Assembly: GCA_013314775.1 (NCBI GenBank)
Contig: JABUFB010000008.1
Location: 789,036-853,035 of the forward strand
Direction of reading: 5' to 3'
Length of the DNA: 64,000 bases
Origin: Armatimonadota bacterium
GTDB lineage: Bacteria > Armatimonadota > Zipacnadia > Zipacnadales > JABUFB01
A program made the position numbers and the translations under genes. Position 1 is the first letter of the stretch, and every line of letters begins with the position of its first letter. Of this stretch, positions 45,084-53,739 are shown one piece after another. The notes beneath the pieces were generated by a model. That model was not told where the DNA came from and did no database searches. It worked only from the letters and a program-made list of their open reading frames with translations.

Positions 45084-45790
45084 GCCAGCTTCGGGACGGA
45101 CTCGTGGTGGAGAATCTGACCAAGAGCTTCGTGCTTCCCGACAACACGCCTTTGACAGTGCTGGACGGGATTTCTCTGGAGGCAGAGGCGGGCGACACGG
45201 TGGCCATCGTCGGCCCGTCAGGTTCGGGGAAGAGCACGCTGCTGAACATCATCGGTGGCCTGGAGCCCCCGACGAATGGCACGGTCAGGCTGGGTGAGAC
45301 AGACGTGACCTCGCTGTCAGGGGCTGAGCTTGCCCGGTACCGGGCGCAGCGCGTGGGGTTCATCTTCCAGGACCACCATCTGCTGCCGCAACTCAATGCC
45401 CTGGAGAACGTGCTGGTGCCGACCCTTGCCGCTCCCGGCATTGACGGTGCCGAGGCCCGTGCAGAGGAGCTGCTGGATCGCCTGGGCCTTGCTGCGCGCG
45501 CAGAAGCTTTCCCGGCTCGGCTCTCGGGCGGCGAAAGGCAGCGCGTGGCTGTGGCCCGGGCGCTTATGAACCGCCCCGGACTGCTCCTGTGCGACGAGCC
45601 TACGGGTAATCTGGATCGCAATACGGGCGAGCAGATTGTGGCCTTGCTGCTGGAGCTTGCCCGGGATGAAGGCGCAACGGTGTTGATGGTCACCCACAAT
45701 CTGGATCAGGCGGCGCGGATGGGCCGGACCCTTGCGCTATCAGATGGGAAGCTCGCCCCGCTTGACACCTCTCCGGAGGCCCCGGCTTGA
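45080..45790 (+). CDS. ABC transporter ATP-binding protein (LolD/MacB type)
   Basis: A 236-residue ATPase: Walker A GPSGSGKST near residue 44, Q-loop FIFQDHHLLPQL, signature LSGGERQRVAVARAL and Walker B LLLCDEPTGNLD, the DEPTGNLD form of the LolD/MacB/FtsE group. ATG 45080 overlaps the flavoprotein stop, and the end overlaps the permease start (TTGA), so three genes are translated in a chain. It drives the large permease that follows, in lipoprotein transport or another mechanotransmission task. Confidence 0.92.
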   Translation: MSQLRDGLVVENLTKSFVLPDNTPLTVLDGISLEAEAGDTVAIVGPSGSGKSTLLNIIGGLEPPTNGTVRLGETDVTSLSGAELARYRAQRVGFIFQDHHLLPQLNALENVLVPTLAAPGIDGAEARAEELLDRLGLAARAEAFPARLSGGERQRVAVARALMNRPGLLLCDEPTGNLDRNTGEQIVALLLELARDEGATVLMVTHNLDQAARMGRTLALSDGKLAPLDTSPEAPA

Positions 45791-48700
45791 CCCTCGCGCG
45801 ACTTGTGATTCGCAGCCTGATCTACCACCGGCGCACAGGGCTGGTGGCGGCCTTCGGGCTGGCGATTGCGACCGCGGTGATCACCGGATCGCTGGTTATC
45901 GGAGACTCCGTAAGCGGGAGCCTACGCGACACGGCTCTGAGCCGACTGGGCAGGATCACCCATGCCCTGGTATCTCCGCGCTATCTCCGTGCCGATCTCG
46001 CGAAGGAGATCTCCCCTGACTGCGTGGCGCTGCTTGCCGCGGACGGTGCCGCACGCGAGCCCCAGACTGAAGTCGTCATCCCGCGTGTCGCGGTCTACGC
46101 CGTCCCGCAGGGCTTCTGGAAGCAATACCACGACATCGCGCCGATGTCGGTGAAGACACTGTCCGACCGCGGCTGCATCTTGAACATGGCGCTTGCCCTG
46201 GACCTGGGAGTCTCAGAGGGCGACTCGATTCTGGTCACCCTGGAGAACCGCCCCGAGATTGCCCTGGACACCCTCTTCGCGCGGCGCGAGATCGGGGACA
46301 CCGCGCCCACGGTGCGGCTCAAGGTTGAACAGGTGCTTGGCAGAGGCCCAGCGGACTTCCGGCTGGACAGCCAGAATGCCACTCCCCGCAACGTGTTCGT
46401 GGACCGCGACTGGCTGGCCGAGCGTCTTGGCCGTGCGGGCCAGGCGAACGTGATTCTTGCGAGTACCGATCCGCAGGACGAGTATGCCACCGGCGCCCTG
46501 GAGAAAGGGCTCGAGCAGAGCGCGCAGCTGTCGGACTACGGCCTCACCCTCACAGCGACCGCCGGCGGGTACTTTTCGCTGGAGAGCAAGGGAACCTTGC
46601 TCAGCCGTACCCAGGCCGTCCGCGCCGAAAGCGCGGCGAAGGCTACGGGTGGTCAGGCGCGCGCCACGTCGGTGTATCTGGCCAGCGAGATCACGGCCCC
46701 GGGAAGGCCGGGAGCACGATCTATCGCCTACAGTGTGGTGTGTGGGATCGACGCGCCGTTGGCGCCCGGGAGTGGGGAGTTCCCGGGGCCGGATGAGGTC
46801 TGGCTCAACGACTGGGCCGCCAAGGACTTGGGCGTCTCCGTGGGGGATGATCTACGCATCGCATACATGGTGCCCGCGGAAAGTGGCGAGTACCCGGAGC
46901 GCGAGCTGGTCCTTCGGCTGACGCGCATCGTACCCCTCGCGAGGGAGTTCGCTGACCCTGCCTTAGTCCCGACCTTCGAGGGTATCACGGATGCCGTGAG
47001 CATTGACGCCTGGGACCCTCCGTTTCCGGTTGACCTGAACAAGGTCACCCAGCGTGACGAGGACTACTGGGACAAGTACCGGGCCACGCCGAAGGCTTTC
47101 GTGAATATGTCCGCGGCGAGTGACATGTGGCAGAGCGGACCGCAGGGGGAGGAATCGGACTGGATCACATCCGTGCGCATCTACCCGCCGGAGGGAGCGG
47201 ACCCGGAGGCCTACCAGCGCAACCTCGCCACTACCCTGCGTCGCGTATTGACCCCTGACGTGTCCGGGCTGTCCTTCCGTCCTCTGCGAGAGATGGCGCT
47301 GCGCGGGTCTCAGGGCACGTCGGACTTCGGGCAGCTGTTCCTGGGCCTGAGCATGTTCCTGGTGTTCGCGGGCGCAGCACTGGCGGCAATGCTGCTGAAG
47401 CTGTCCGTAGAGCAACGGTCTGCAGAATCCGGGATACTCGGCGCCTGCGGAGTGCCTCCAAAGATCGTGCGGACGGCACTCATTGCCGAAGGCATTGTGC
47501 TCACGGTGCTCGGGGTCGCCATCGGTGTCCCGGCGGGGGCATGGTATGCAGGAGCACTCATCCGAGGGCTCTCCAACTGGTGGGCCGGCGCCCTGGGTGC
47601 GACGGAGACCGTCTGGCTGCACCTGGTACCGGGCTCGTTGGTCGCCGGCGGTGTGACGGGCCTAGTGGTGGGCATCGGGACGGCGGTCTGGAGCACCCGG
47701 CGGCCGAAGGGGCGCACGGACCTGCAGCTTCTCGCGGGAGCGCAGGGCATCGCCGTCACGGGTATCGGCCGCTCCACTCGACGCCCGGTGATCGTCCTTG
47801 TGGCCTGCCTGGTGTGTGCCGCCGGGCTGTTCGCCGCTCCCTCGCTGAGCGAGGGCATGTCCGCCGAAGGCGCATTTTTCGGCATTGGATTCGCGCTCCT
47901 GGGAGCCACAGTGGCCGGGGCATCGGTGATATTGTCTCAAGCACTGGCGGGAAAATCCGTCACGCGTACATTGCCCCGTCTTGCCCTGCGCAATGCGGCG
48001 GCCAACGCCGCGCGAAGCCTCCTGATGCTGGGCCTCCTGGCCGCCGCCACCTTCATACTGGTGGCGGTCGGCGCGAACGCGCGGGATTTCTCCCGTATCG
48101 ACGTCACCCGCAAAGATTCGGGCACGGGCGGCTTCGCACTGCTTGCGAGGGCATCGGTCCCCCTGCCTTTCGACCCCGCGACCCCCGAAGGACGCCGAAA
48201 TCTGGGCTTCACCGATGAAGACGAGGCAGCGCTGAAAGGCGCGCGAATCTACTCTCTGCCTACGGGTCCGGGCGAGGATATCAGTTGCCTGAACATCTCG
48301 CGGCCCACACACCCGAGGTTGCTGGGAGTTCCCCGTGAGCTCGCGGAACGAGGCGGTTTTGGCGCGAACCCGGCGCCGGGATCCACGGCCGAGAACCCTT
48401 GGCTCTCGATCTGGGATTCCCCGGAAGATGTCACCGCGGTTGCCCTCGGCGATTTGGACAGCATCCGCTGGACCCTGCACTCGGCGCCGGGTAAGGTCTA
48501 TACCATGCCCGGGCCCGGCGGCGAAGACGTGCGCCTTCGGCTCGGGCCTACAGTCCAGGGCAGCATCTTTCAGGGCGTGCTCCTGGTCTCCGAGCCCGCG
48601 CTCCGACGCATCTACCCGCAGGTCTCAGGTCCATCCTGGTTTCTCGTGGAGACCCCGGAAGGCACCATGGATCGGGTGGCGGATGCCCTTCGGCGCGGCC

Positions 48701-49149
48701 TGGGCGAACTCGGGGTGGAGGTCAAACCCACCCGCGAGGTGTTGAATGAGTTCATGCAGGTACAGAATGCCTATCTATCCATGTTCCTTGCCCTGGGAGG
48801 GCTGGGGCTGCTGCTGGGCACGGTGGGCATCGCGGCGGTGCTCCTGAGATCCGCCCTGGAGCGCCGCGGGGAGCTTGCCCTGCTGATGGCTACCGGCTTC
48901 ACCCGGTCGCGACTGGCCTGGTTGCTGCTGGTCGAAAACGGGTCATTGCTCGTTGCCGGACTGGCATCCGGGACCCTCTGTGCGCTGGTGGCTGTCGCTC
49001 CGAGATTATCGTCCGTGGATGCGGCCGTCAACTGGGTGGCCATTGCGGACCTGCTCATACTGGTGCTCGCGGTGGGGGCCAGCGCCAGCTTCGTGACTGC
49101 AGTCCAGTCTGTGCGCGGACCGTTGTTGGGCGCTCTGCGAGAGGAATGA
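45787..49149 (+). CDS. Large FtsX-family ABC transporter permease
   Basis: A 1,120-residue membrane protein beginning with TTG 45787, overlapping the ATPase gene. One transmembrane helix near residues 17-38 (GLVAAFGLAIATAVITGSLV) is followed by a large extracytoplasmic domain (to about residue 510), a first FtsX set of three helices (FLGLSMFLVFAGAALAAMLL, LIAEGIVLTVLGVAIGVPAG), further helices in 655-770, a second large extracytoplasmic domain and a final FtsX set from about 995 to 1115. Duplicated FtsX domains in one chain mean a single protein could form the full transporter. Lipoprotein release or envelope remodelling is likely; the substrate is not known. Confidence 0.85.
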   Translation: MTLARLVIRSLIYHRRTGLVAAFGLAIATAVITGSLVIGDSVSGSLRDTALSRLGRITHALVSPRYLRADLAKEISPDCVALLAADGAAREPQTEVVIPRVAVYAVPQGFWKQYHDIAPMSVKTLSDRGCILNMALALDLGVSEGDSILVTLENRPEIALDTLFARREIGDTAPTVRLKVEQVLGRGPADFRLDSQNATPRNVFVDRDWLAERLGRAGQANVILASTDPQDEYATGALEKGLEQSAQLSDYGLTLTATAGGYFSLESKGTLLSRTQAVRAESAAKATGGQARATSVYLASEITAPGRPGARSIAYSVVCGIDAPLAPGSGEFPGPDEVWLNDWAAKDLGVSVGDDLRIAYMVPAESGEYPERELVLRLTRIVPLAREFADPALVPTFEGITDAVSIDAWDPPFPVDLNKVTQRDEDYWDKYRATPKAFVNMSAASDMWQSGPQGEESDWITSVRIYPPEGADPEAYQRNLATTLRRVLTPDVSGLSFRPLREMALRGSQGTSDFGQLFLGLSMFLVFAGAALAAMLLKLSVEQRSAESGILGACGVPPKIVRTALIAEGIVLTVLGVAIGVPAGAWYAGALIRGLSNWWAGALGATETVWLHLVPGSLVAGGVTGLVVGIGTAVWSTRRPKGRTDLQLLAGAQGIAVTGIGRSTRRPVIVLVACLVCAAGLFAAPSLSEGMSAEGAFFGIGFALLGATVAGASVILSQALAGKSVTRTLPRLALRNAAANAARSLLMLGLLAAATFILVAVGANARDFSRIDVTRKDSGTGGFALLARASVPLPFDPATPEGRRNLGFTDEDEAALKGARIYSLPTGPGEDISCLNISRPTHPRLLGVPRELAERGGFGANPAPGSTAENPWLSIWDSPEDVTAVALGDLDSIRWTLHSAPGKVYTMPGPGGEDVRLRLGPTVQGSIFQGVLLVSEPALRRIYPQVSGPSWFLVETPEGTMDRVADALRRGLGELGVEVKPTREVLNEFMQVQNAYLSMFLALGGLGLLLGTVGIAAVLLRSALERRGELALLMATGFTRSRLAWLLLVENGSLLVAGLASGTLCALVAVAPRLSSVDAAVNWVAIADLLILVLAVGASASFVTAVQSVRGPLLGALREE

Positions 49150-49188
49150 ATGGAAGCGCGGGACCTTCCCCCGCGTGGAGGTGAGACT

Positions 49189-50319
49189 GTGTACCACAGA
49201 CCGAATACTCTGCCCCGCGCGATTGCGTTCGTCTTCATCTTGACCGTGTGCGCCTCCACTGCCTGGTCGGCGTTACTGCCGGACTGGACGTGCTTCCGGG
49301 GCTCTCCTTATCTCAAAGGCGAACTCGGTGGGCCTTTCAGCGACCGGCCGAAGCTGCTATGGACCAAAGACATCGGCGGGGCCGTGGAATCAACGGCAGC
49401 CATCGTTGGCGGTGTGGTCTACGTGGGCAATGCGGACGGGCAGCTGGTGGCATTGAGCCTCAAGGACGGTAGCCGCAAGTGGGTCTACAAGGCCACGGAC
49501 AAGATCACCGCATCACCCTGCGTAACCAATGGTCTGGTCTGCGTGGGTGACGAGGGCGGCGTCTTCCACGCCGTGAAGGCCGCCACCGGGAAGCTGGCCT
49601 GGAAATACACGACAGGCGACAAGATCATCTCCTCAGCCACCCCCTACCGCGGGTCGGTGCTGGTGGGTTCGTATGACAACTACCTGTACCGTTTCGACAC
49701 CGACACCGGCAGCAAGATCTGGTCTTTCGGCACCGACGCCCAGGTTCACTGCACCCCCTGCGTCATCAACGGCACGGCCATCATCGATGGCTGCGACGGC
49801 GTCCTGCGCATGATCGATGTGGAGAAGGGGCGCGAGAGGGATTCGGTGGAGATCGGTGGCAACTATGCGGCATCCCCGGCATACTCCCAGGGCGCTGTGT
49901 TCGTGGGGAGCATGAACGGCGAGTACTTCGGGGTTCGGGTGAGTGACGGCAAGATCCTGTGGCGGGTTATCTCCCGCAAGAACGGTGGCGCGAGCTTTGG
50001 TTCCGGCGCTGTCTCCGGCAACTATGTGGTGTTCGGTTCGCGCAACAAGTCAGTCTTCTGTCTCGACCGGGAGACCGGGGCGACCCGGTGGGTGTTCCGA
50101 ACAAGGGGTGAAGTGGATTCGTCACCTGTTATTGCGGGGAGCCGGGTGTTCGTGGGGTGTGATGACGGGGCTGTGTACGGTCTGAATCTGAGCGATGGGA
50201 ATCAGTTCTGGAAGTTCACTGCGGGGGCTCGAGTAGCATCGTCCCCTGCCTTCGGGGCGAAGGGAACGCGGATGGTGATTGGCACTGACGACGGTGAGGT
50301 ACACTGTTTTGGGCGCTAA
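49189..50319 (+). CDS. Exported PQQ-like beta-propeller protein
   Basis: A 376-residue secreted protein. GTG 49189 is supported by GGAGG seven bases upstream and puts the signal peptide (AIAFVFILTVCASTAWSA) near the start; ATG 49150 is one base past the permease stop and is less likely. About seven BamB-like blades follow (VGGVVYVGNADGQLVALSLKDG, VCVGDEGGVFHAVKAATGKLAW, VFGSRNKSVFCLDRETGATRW). The blades show no enzyme site. It follows the FtsX transporter and precedes a second propeller gene by 46 bp, hinting that both act at the envelope with the transporter. Confidence 0.87.
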   Translation: MYHRPNTLPRAIAFVFILTVCASTAWSALLPDWTCFRGSPYLKGELGGPFSDRPKLLWTKDIGGAVESTAAIVGGVVYVGNADGQLVALSLKDGSRKWVYKATDKITASPCVTNGLVCVGDEGGVFHAVKAATGKLAWKYTTGDKIISSATPYRGSVLVGSYDNYLYRFDTDTGSKIWSFGTDAQVHCTPCVINGTAIIDGCDGVLRMIDVEKGRERDSVEIGGNYAASPAYSQGAVFVGSMNGEYFGVRVSDGKILWRVISRKNGGASFGSGAVSGNYVVFGSRNKSVFCLDRETGATRWVFRTRGEVDSSPVIAGSRVFVGCDDGAVYGLNLSDGNQFWKFTAGARVASSPAFGAKGTRMVIGTDDGEVHCFGR

Positions 50320-50365
50320 ATGAGCGCCGATATCTGACGCATCAAACACGCGAAAGGATGAGCCC

Positions 50366-51571
50366 ATGCGCAGCATGACCCGAGCAGGTGCGACACTCCT
50401 ACTCCTGGGCCTGATGTGTGGAGCATTTTCCGCCGACTGGCCGCAGTATATGGGCCCGACGGCCAACGGGATCGCCCCGGACACGGGGATCAACAAGGAC
50501 TGGAACGCCAAGCCGCCGAAGGTGGAGTGGAAGGTGGCGCTGGGCGACCGGGGATTCGCCGGACCGTGCGTGGCCGACGGCAAGGTCTTCATCATCGATC
50601 ACGCGGGCGACAAGGACATCGTCCGGGCGCTGAAACTGGACACAGGACAGGAAGTCTGGCGCTTCCCCTACCCGGACACTGCGCGCGAAAACTACGGATT
50701 CGCACGATCGACCCCCTGCTACAGCAACGGCCGCTTATACACACTGAGCCGCCTGGGGCTTGTGAACTGCCTGGATGCCACGGACGGCACACCATACTGG
50801 TCGGTAAACATCAGGCAGGACTTCGGTGGGCAGGCCCCGGAGTGGGATTACTCCGCTTCCCCCATCGTAGATGAGGGCAAGGTGATTCTCTGCCCCGGCG
50901 GGCAGACAGGCATTGTTGCGCTCGATGCCCGGAGTGGGGACACCGTTTGGACGGGCGGCAAGCCTGGGGTGCCGGGATACGCCTCGCCAGTAGTGGCCAA
51001 TATCCAGGGTGTGAAGCAATACGTCATATTCGCGGGCAAGCACATCTACGGCGCGGCGGCGGCGGACGGCAAGGTGCTCTGGTCGGTGCCGTGGGAGACG
51101 AGCTACGACGTGAACGCCGCGCAGCCCATCGTCGCTGGGAACTTTGTGTTCTTTTCCAGCAACTATGGCAAAGGCTGCAGCCTGATCGAGATTACCCCCG
51201 ACGGGGTCACGACCCATTGGACCAACAAGAACCTCCAGGCTCACTTCAACTCGCCTGTGTTCACCAACAACTGCTTCTTCGGAATCGGCGATCGCTACGG
51301 TCTGGTGTGCATCAACCCGCGCGACGGAGAGATACTGTGGAACAACCGCGAAATGGGCCAGAAGGGTGGCGTCGTTGCGGTGGACGGCGTCCTGATCGGC
51401 ATCAACTCCGATTCCGGCGCGGTCGTCATGTTCTCCAACTCCTTCGAGAGCTACCAGGAACTGGGACGTTTCACTCCCCTCGGTGGGCAGAGCTGGACCA
51501 TGCCGGTGATCGCAGACGGTAAGCTGATCATCCGCAACAAGGAAGCGATCTGCTGCGTAGACATCATGTAG
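50366..51571 (+). CDS. Exported PQQ-like beta-propeller protein
   Basis: A 401-residue secreted propeller. The signal peptide is MTRAGATLLLLGLMCGAFSA and the mature start DWPQYMGPTANGIAPDTG is typical of the 'outer membrane protein assembly BamB-like' propellers of Planctomycetes-type bacteria. Repeats include VADGKVFIIDHAGDKDIVRAL, DTGQEVWRFPY, CYSNGRLYTLSRLGLVNCLD and GLVCINPRDGEILW. It is the second propeller behind the ABC transporter. A strong terminator follows its stop, so it closes the operon that starts at or before the flavoprotein. Confidence 0.88.
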   Translation: MRSMTRAGATLLLLGLMCGAFSADWPQYMGPTANGIAPDTGINKDWNAKPPKVEWKVALGDRGFAGPCVADGKVFIIDHAGDKDIVRALKLDTGQEVWRFPYPDTARENYGFARSTPCYSNGRLYTLSRLGLVNCLDATDGTPYWSVNIRQDFGGQAPEWDYSASPIVDEGKVILCPGGQTGIVALDARSGDTVWTGGKPGVPGYASPVVANIQGVKQYVIFAGKHIYGAAAADGKVLWSVPWETSYDVNAAQPIVAGNFVFFSSNYGKGCSLIEITPDGVTTHWTNKNLQAHFNSPVFTNNCFFGIGDRYGLVCINPRDGEILWNNREMGQKGGVVAVDGVLIGINSDSGAVVMFSNSFESYQELGRFTPLGGQSWTMPVIADGKLIIRNKEAICCVDIM

Positions 51572-51593
51572 GCCGCCCCAGACGAGACCGTTT

Positions 51594-51631
51594 CGGGCGC
51601 CGCCGGGTCAACCTGGCGGCGTCCGGTTTTT
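51594..51631 (+). terminator. Rho-independent terminator after the beta-propeller gene
   Basis: CGGGCGCCGCC (51594-51604) and GGCGGCGTCCG (51615-51625) make an 11-bp stem (one G-U pair) with a ten-base loop that can close further (GGT/ACC). TTTTT (51627-51631) follows. It separates the flavoprotein-ABC-propeller unit from prs. Confidence 0.85.
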
Positions 51632-51657
51632 CAGGCGGCACTTCTGCAAGGTCGCCG

Positions 51658-51686
51658 TTGCCGAAACCAACCGGCGGGGCTATTAT
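51658..51686 (+). promoter_or_regulatory. Candidate sigma70 promoter of prs
   Basis: TTGCCG (51658-51663), 17 bases, then TATTAT (51681-51686), directly after the terminator and 42 bases before the prs ATG. AT-rich -10 in GC-rich surroundings. GGGAG lies nine bases before the ATG (51716-51720). Confidence 0.6.
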
Positions 51687-51728
51687 GGGCGCGGACCGGA
51701 CCCACTGCCGCCAGCGGGAGATGCACCC

Positions 51729-52664
51729 ATGAACAACGGCTTCAAGATTTTCGCCGGGAACTCCAACCTGCCCCTTGCCCAGGAGATCTGCGACTACCTC
51801 GATATGCCTCTGGGCGGGGTCACGATCTCGCGATTCTCCAACGAGAACGTGTTCGTACAGATCCAGGAGAGTGTGCGGGAGCAGGACTGTTTCGTGATCC
51901 AGTCGCTGTACCCGTCGCCCAGTGAAAGCCTTATGGAGCTAATGCTGCTGCTGGACGCTCTGCGCAGCGCGTCGGCGAAACGCATCACAGCGGTTATCCC
52001 GCACTACTCGTATGCACGCTCGGATAAGAAGGACAAGCCGAGGATCTCCATCGCGGCGCGACTGATCGCGGATGTTCTCGTCACCGCCGGGGCCAACCGG
52101 TTCCTCACCATGACCCTGCACTCGGAACAGGTGCGAGGCTTCTTCAGCGTGCCCACCGACCACCTGCTGGGGGCGCCGGTGATCTGCGACTACCTGAGCC
52201 GGATGGACCTGAGCAACGCGGTGGCGCTCTTCGACATGGGCCAGGACAAGCGCTCGGGCGGCTATGCTCAGAGACTGAACCTGCCGATCGCGGTCATCGA
52301 CAAGGTGCGGGTCAGCGACACGGAGGTCGAGATCAAGGCGATGATCGGGGATGTCTCGGGGAAGGATGTCATCATCTTCGACGATGAAATCAGCCGCGGC
52401 ACGTCTCTCGTCGCATCGGTTCAGGCGATCCAGAGCCAGCGGCCGAAGAGCGTTCGTGCCGCCAGCACCCACGGGCTCTTCTGCGGGCCGGCGATGGAAC
52501 TGATCGCCGAGTCACCGCTGGTTGAGGTCGTCAGCACCAACACCGTGCACGTCCCGAAGGAAAAACTCCTCCCCAAGAACACGGTCCTTTCGGTGGCGCC
52601 CCTGTTCGCAGAAGCGATCAAGCGCATACATTACGGCGAATCTGTGAGCACTCTCTTCGAGTAG
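51729..52664 (+). CDS. prs: Ribose-phosphate pyrophosphokinase
   Basis: A 311-residue PRPP synthase: FKIFAGNSNLPLAQEICDYL at the N-terminus, FSNENVFVQIQESVREQDCFVIQS, then IPHYSYARSDKKDKPRISIAARL, the ATP-binding block, and LHSEQVRGFF. The PRPP-binding loop reads IIFDDEISRGTSLV, where the common form is DDMIDTGGT, so the ribose-phosphate loop is atypical. It makes PRPP from ribose 5-phosphate and ATP for nucleotides, His, Trp and NAD. It is a single-gene unit with its own promoter between two terminator-like structures. Confidence 0.9.
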   Translation: MNNGFKIFAGNSNLPLAQEICDYLDMPLGGVTISRFSNENVFVQIQESVREQDCFVIQSLYPSPSESLMELMLLLDALRSASAKRITAVIPHYSYARSDKKDKPRISIAARLIADVLVTAGANRFLTMTLHSEQVRGFFSVPTDHLLGAPVICDYLSRMDLSNAVALFDMGQDKRSGGYAQRLNLPIAVIDKVRVSDTEVEIKAMIGDVSGKDVIIFDDEISRGTSLVASVQAIQSQRPKSVRAASTHGLFCGPAMELIAESPLVEVVSTNTVHVPKEKLLPKNTVLSVAPLFAEAIKRIHYGESVSTLFE

Positions 52665-52677
52665 GTGTCTACTCGAA
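52656..52677. terminator. Perfect inverted repeat spanning the stops of prs and the convergent oxidoreductase gene
   Basis: TTCGAGTAG (52656-52664) and CTACTCGAA (52669-52677) are perfectly complementary around GTGT. Both genes end in a Phe-Glu-stop written with the same codons, so the 9-bp stem contains both stop codons. No T tract follows on either strand; a bidirectional stop or a protective 3' hairpin is possible. Confidence 0.5.
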
Positions 52678-53718
52678 AGGCACCTGCTCCGTCTGTCCCG
52701 AGGCCCAGGACTTTTCCGCGGCTTCGAGGACGCCTATGACCCTCCTGCCGAATTCCCCACTGACCGGCACCGGCGCGCCCCGCAGCAGGTGATCGGCCAC
52801 GCCTTGCCAGTAGTTATGCCAGTCGGAGTCCAGGTACGCAACCTGCTGTTCCTTGCGGCCATGGGCGTCGATGGTCACCAGCGTCAACTCGCCTCCAGGA
52901 GGCCCGCATACCTGAAGCTGGTATCCCACGTTCCCGCCAGCACCTGTGTCGTGAATGCCGCCTTTCGTGCCCAGAATCCGCCACAGAGGTTTGCCGACCG
53001 CGGCGATGGTGGACCACGTCACATCGGCAACACAACCATTCTCAAAGCGGATAATGGCCCGGGTCTGATCCTCGTTGCTCATATTGTGCCAGACCAGTTT
53101 GTGGAAGAACCCATTCACACCCACAATGCGCGAAGGAATCATCGCGAGCACCCAGTCCACGGCATGCGGTCCCCAGAAAAAGAACCCGCCTCCGGACAGG
53201 CTTTTCTCCCGGTACCAGCCGTTCTGGGGCTCCCCAAAGCCTCCCGCTGTAAGCTCAACGTGGAAGACTTGCCCGATTGCGCCGCTCTCGACGATCTCTC
53301 GCACGCGCCGGTAGTTGCCATCGTGCCTGCGGTTGTGGTGAACCGCCAGCATTCTCCCGGCCCTCTTCCCCGCCTCAACCATCCGCGTCGCCTCGGCCAC
53401 GTTCAGGCACATAGCCTTTTCCACCACCACGTGCTTGCCTGCCGCGAAGGCTGCCTCGGTGAGTTCGCAGTGGGTGAAGTGGGGGGTGACGATGGACACC
53501 AGGTCGATATCCGGGTCCGCCCAGACGCCGGCGAGGTCGTTGTAAGTGCGGATGCCGGGGAACTCCTGTTTCGCCACCTCAGTGCGGGCCGGGTCGCGAT
53601 CACAGACCGCCACCAGCTTCAGCTCTGGAGTGTGGTTGATCCAGGCCGAGTGCGCCCAGCCGAAATTGTGTTGTGGTCCGTAGCCGATAACACAGCAGCC
53701 GATAGGCGCGTTCATCAT
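52669..53718 (-). CDS. Gfo/Idh/MocA family oxidoreductase
   Basis: A 349-residue NAD(P)-dependent oxidoreductase. GCCVIGYGPQHNFGWAH opens the Rossmann domain, VVEKAMCLNVAEA holds the catalytic Lys (VEKP-type motif with Ala), and GGFFFWGPHAVDWVLAMIP carries the His. Two ATG codons, 53718 and 53715, follow GGAG; either may serve. Last of a five-gene minus-strand operon, 21 bp behind the E1 beta gene. The substrate, probably a sugar or cyclitol derivative, is not readable. It converges on prs with four bases between the two stops. Confidence 0.88.
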   Translation of the reverse strand: MMNAPIGCCVIGYGPQHNFGWAHSAWINHTPELKLVAVCDRDPARTEVAKQEFPGIRTYNDLAGVWADPDIDLVSIVTPHFTHCELTEAAFAAGKHVVVEKAMCLNVAEATRMVEAGKRAGRMLAVHHNRRHDGNYRRVREIVESGAIGQVFHVELTAGGFGEPQNGWYREKSLSGGGFFFWGPHAVDWVLAMIPSRIVGVNGFFHKLVWHNMSNEDQTRAIIRFENGCVADVTWSTIAAVGKPLWRILGTKGGIHDTGAGGNVGYQLQVCGPPGGELTLVTIDAHGRKEQQVAYLDSDWHNYWQGVADHLLRGAPVPVSGEFGRRVIGVLEAAEKSWASGQTEQVPFE

Positions 53719-53739
53719 GTGTTCTCCAATCCGGGCGCT

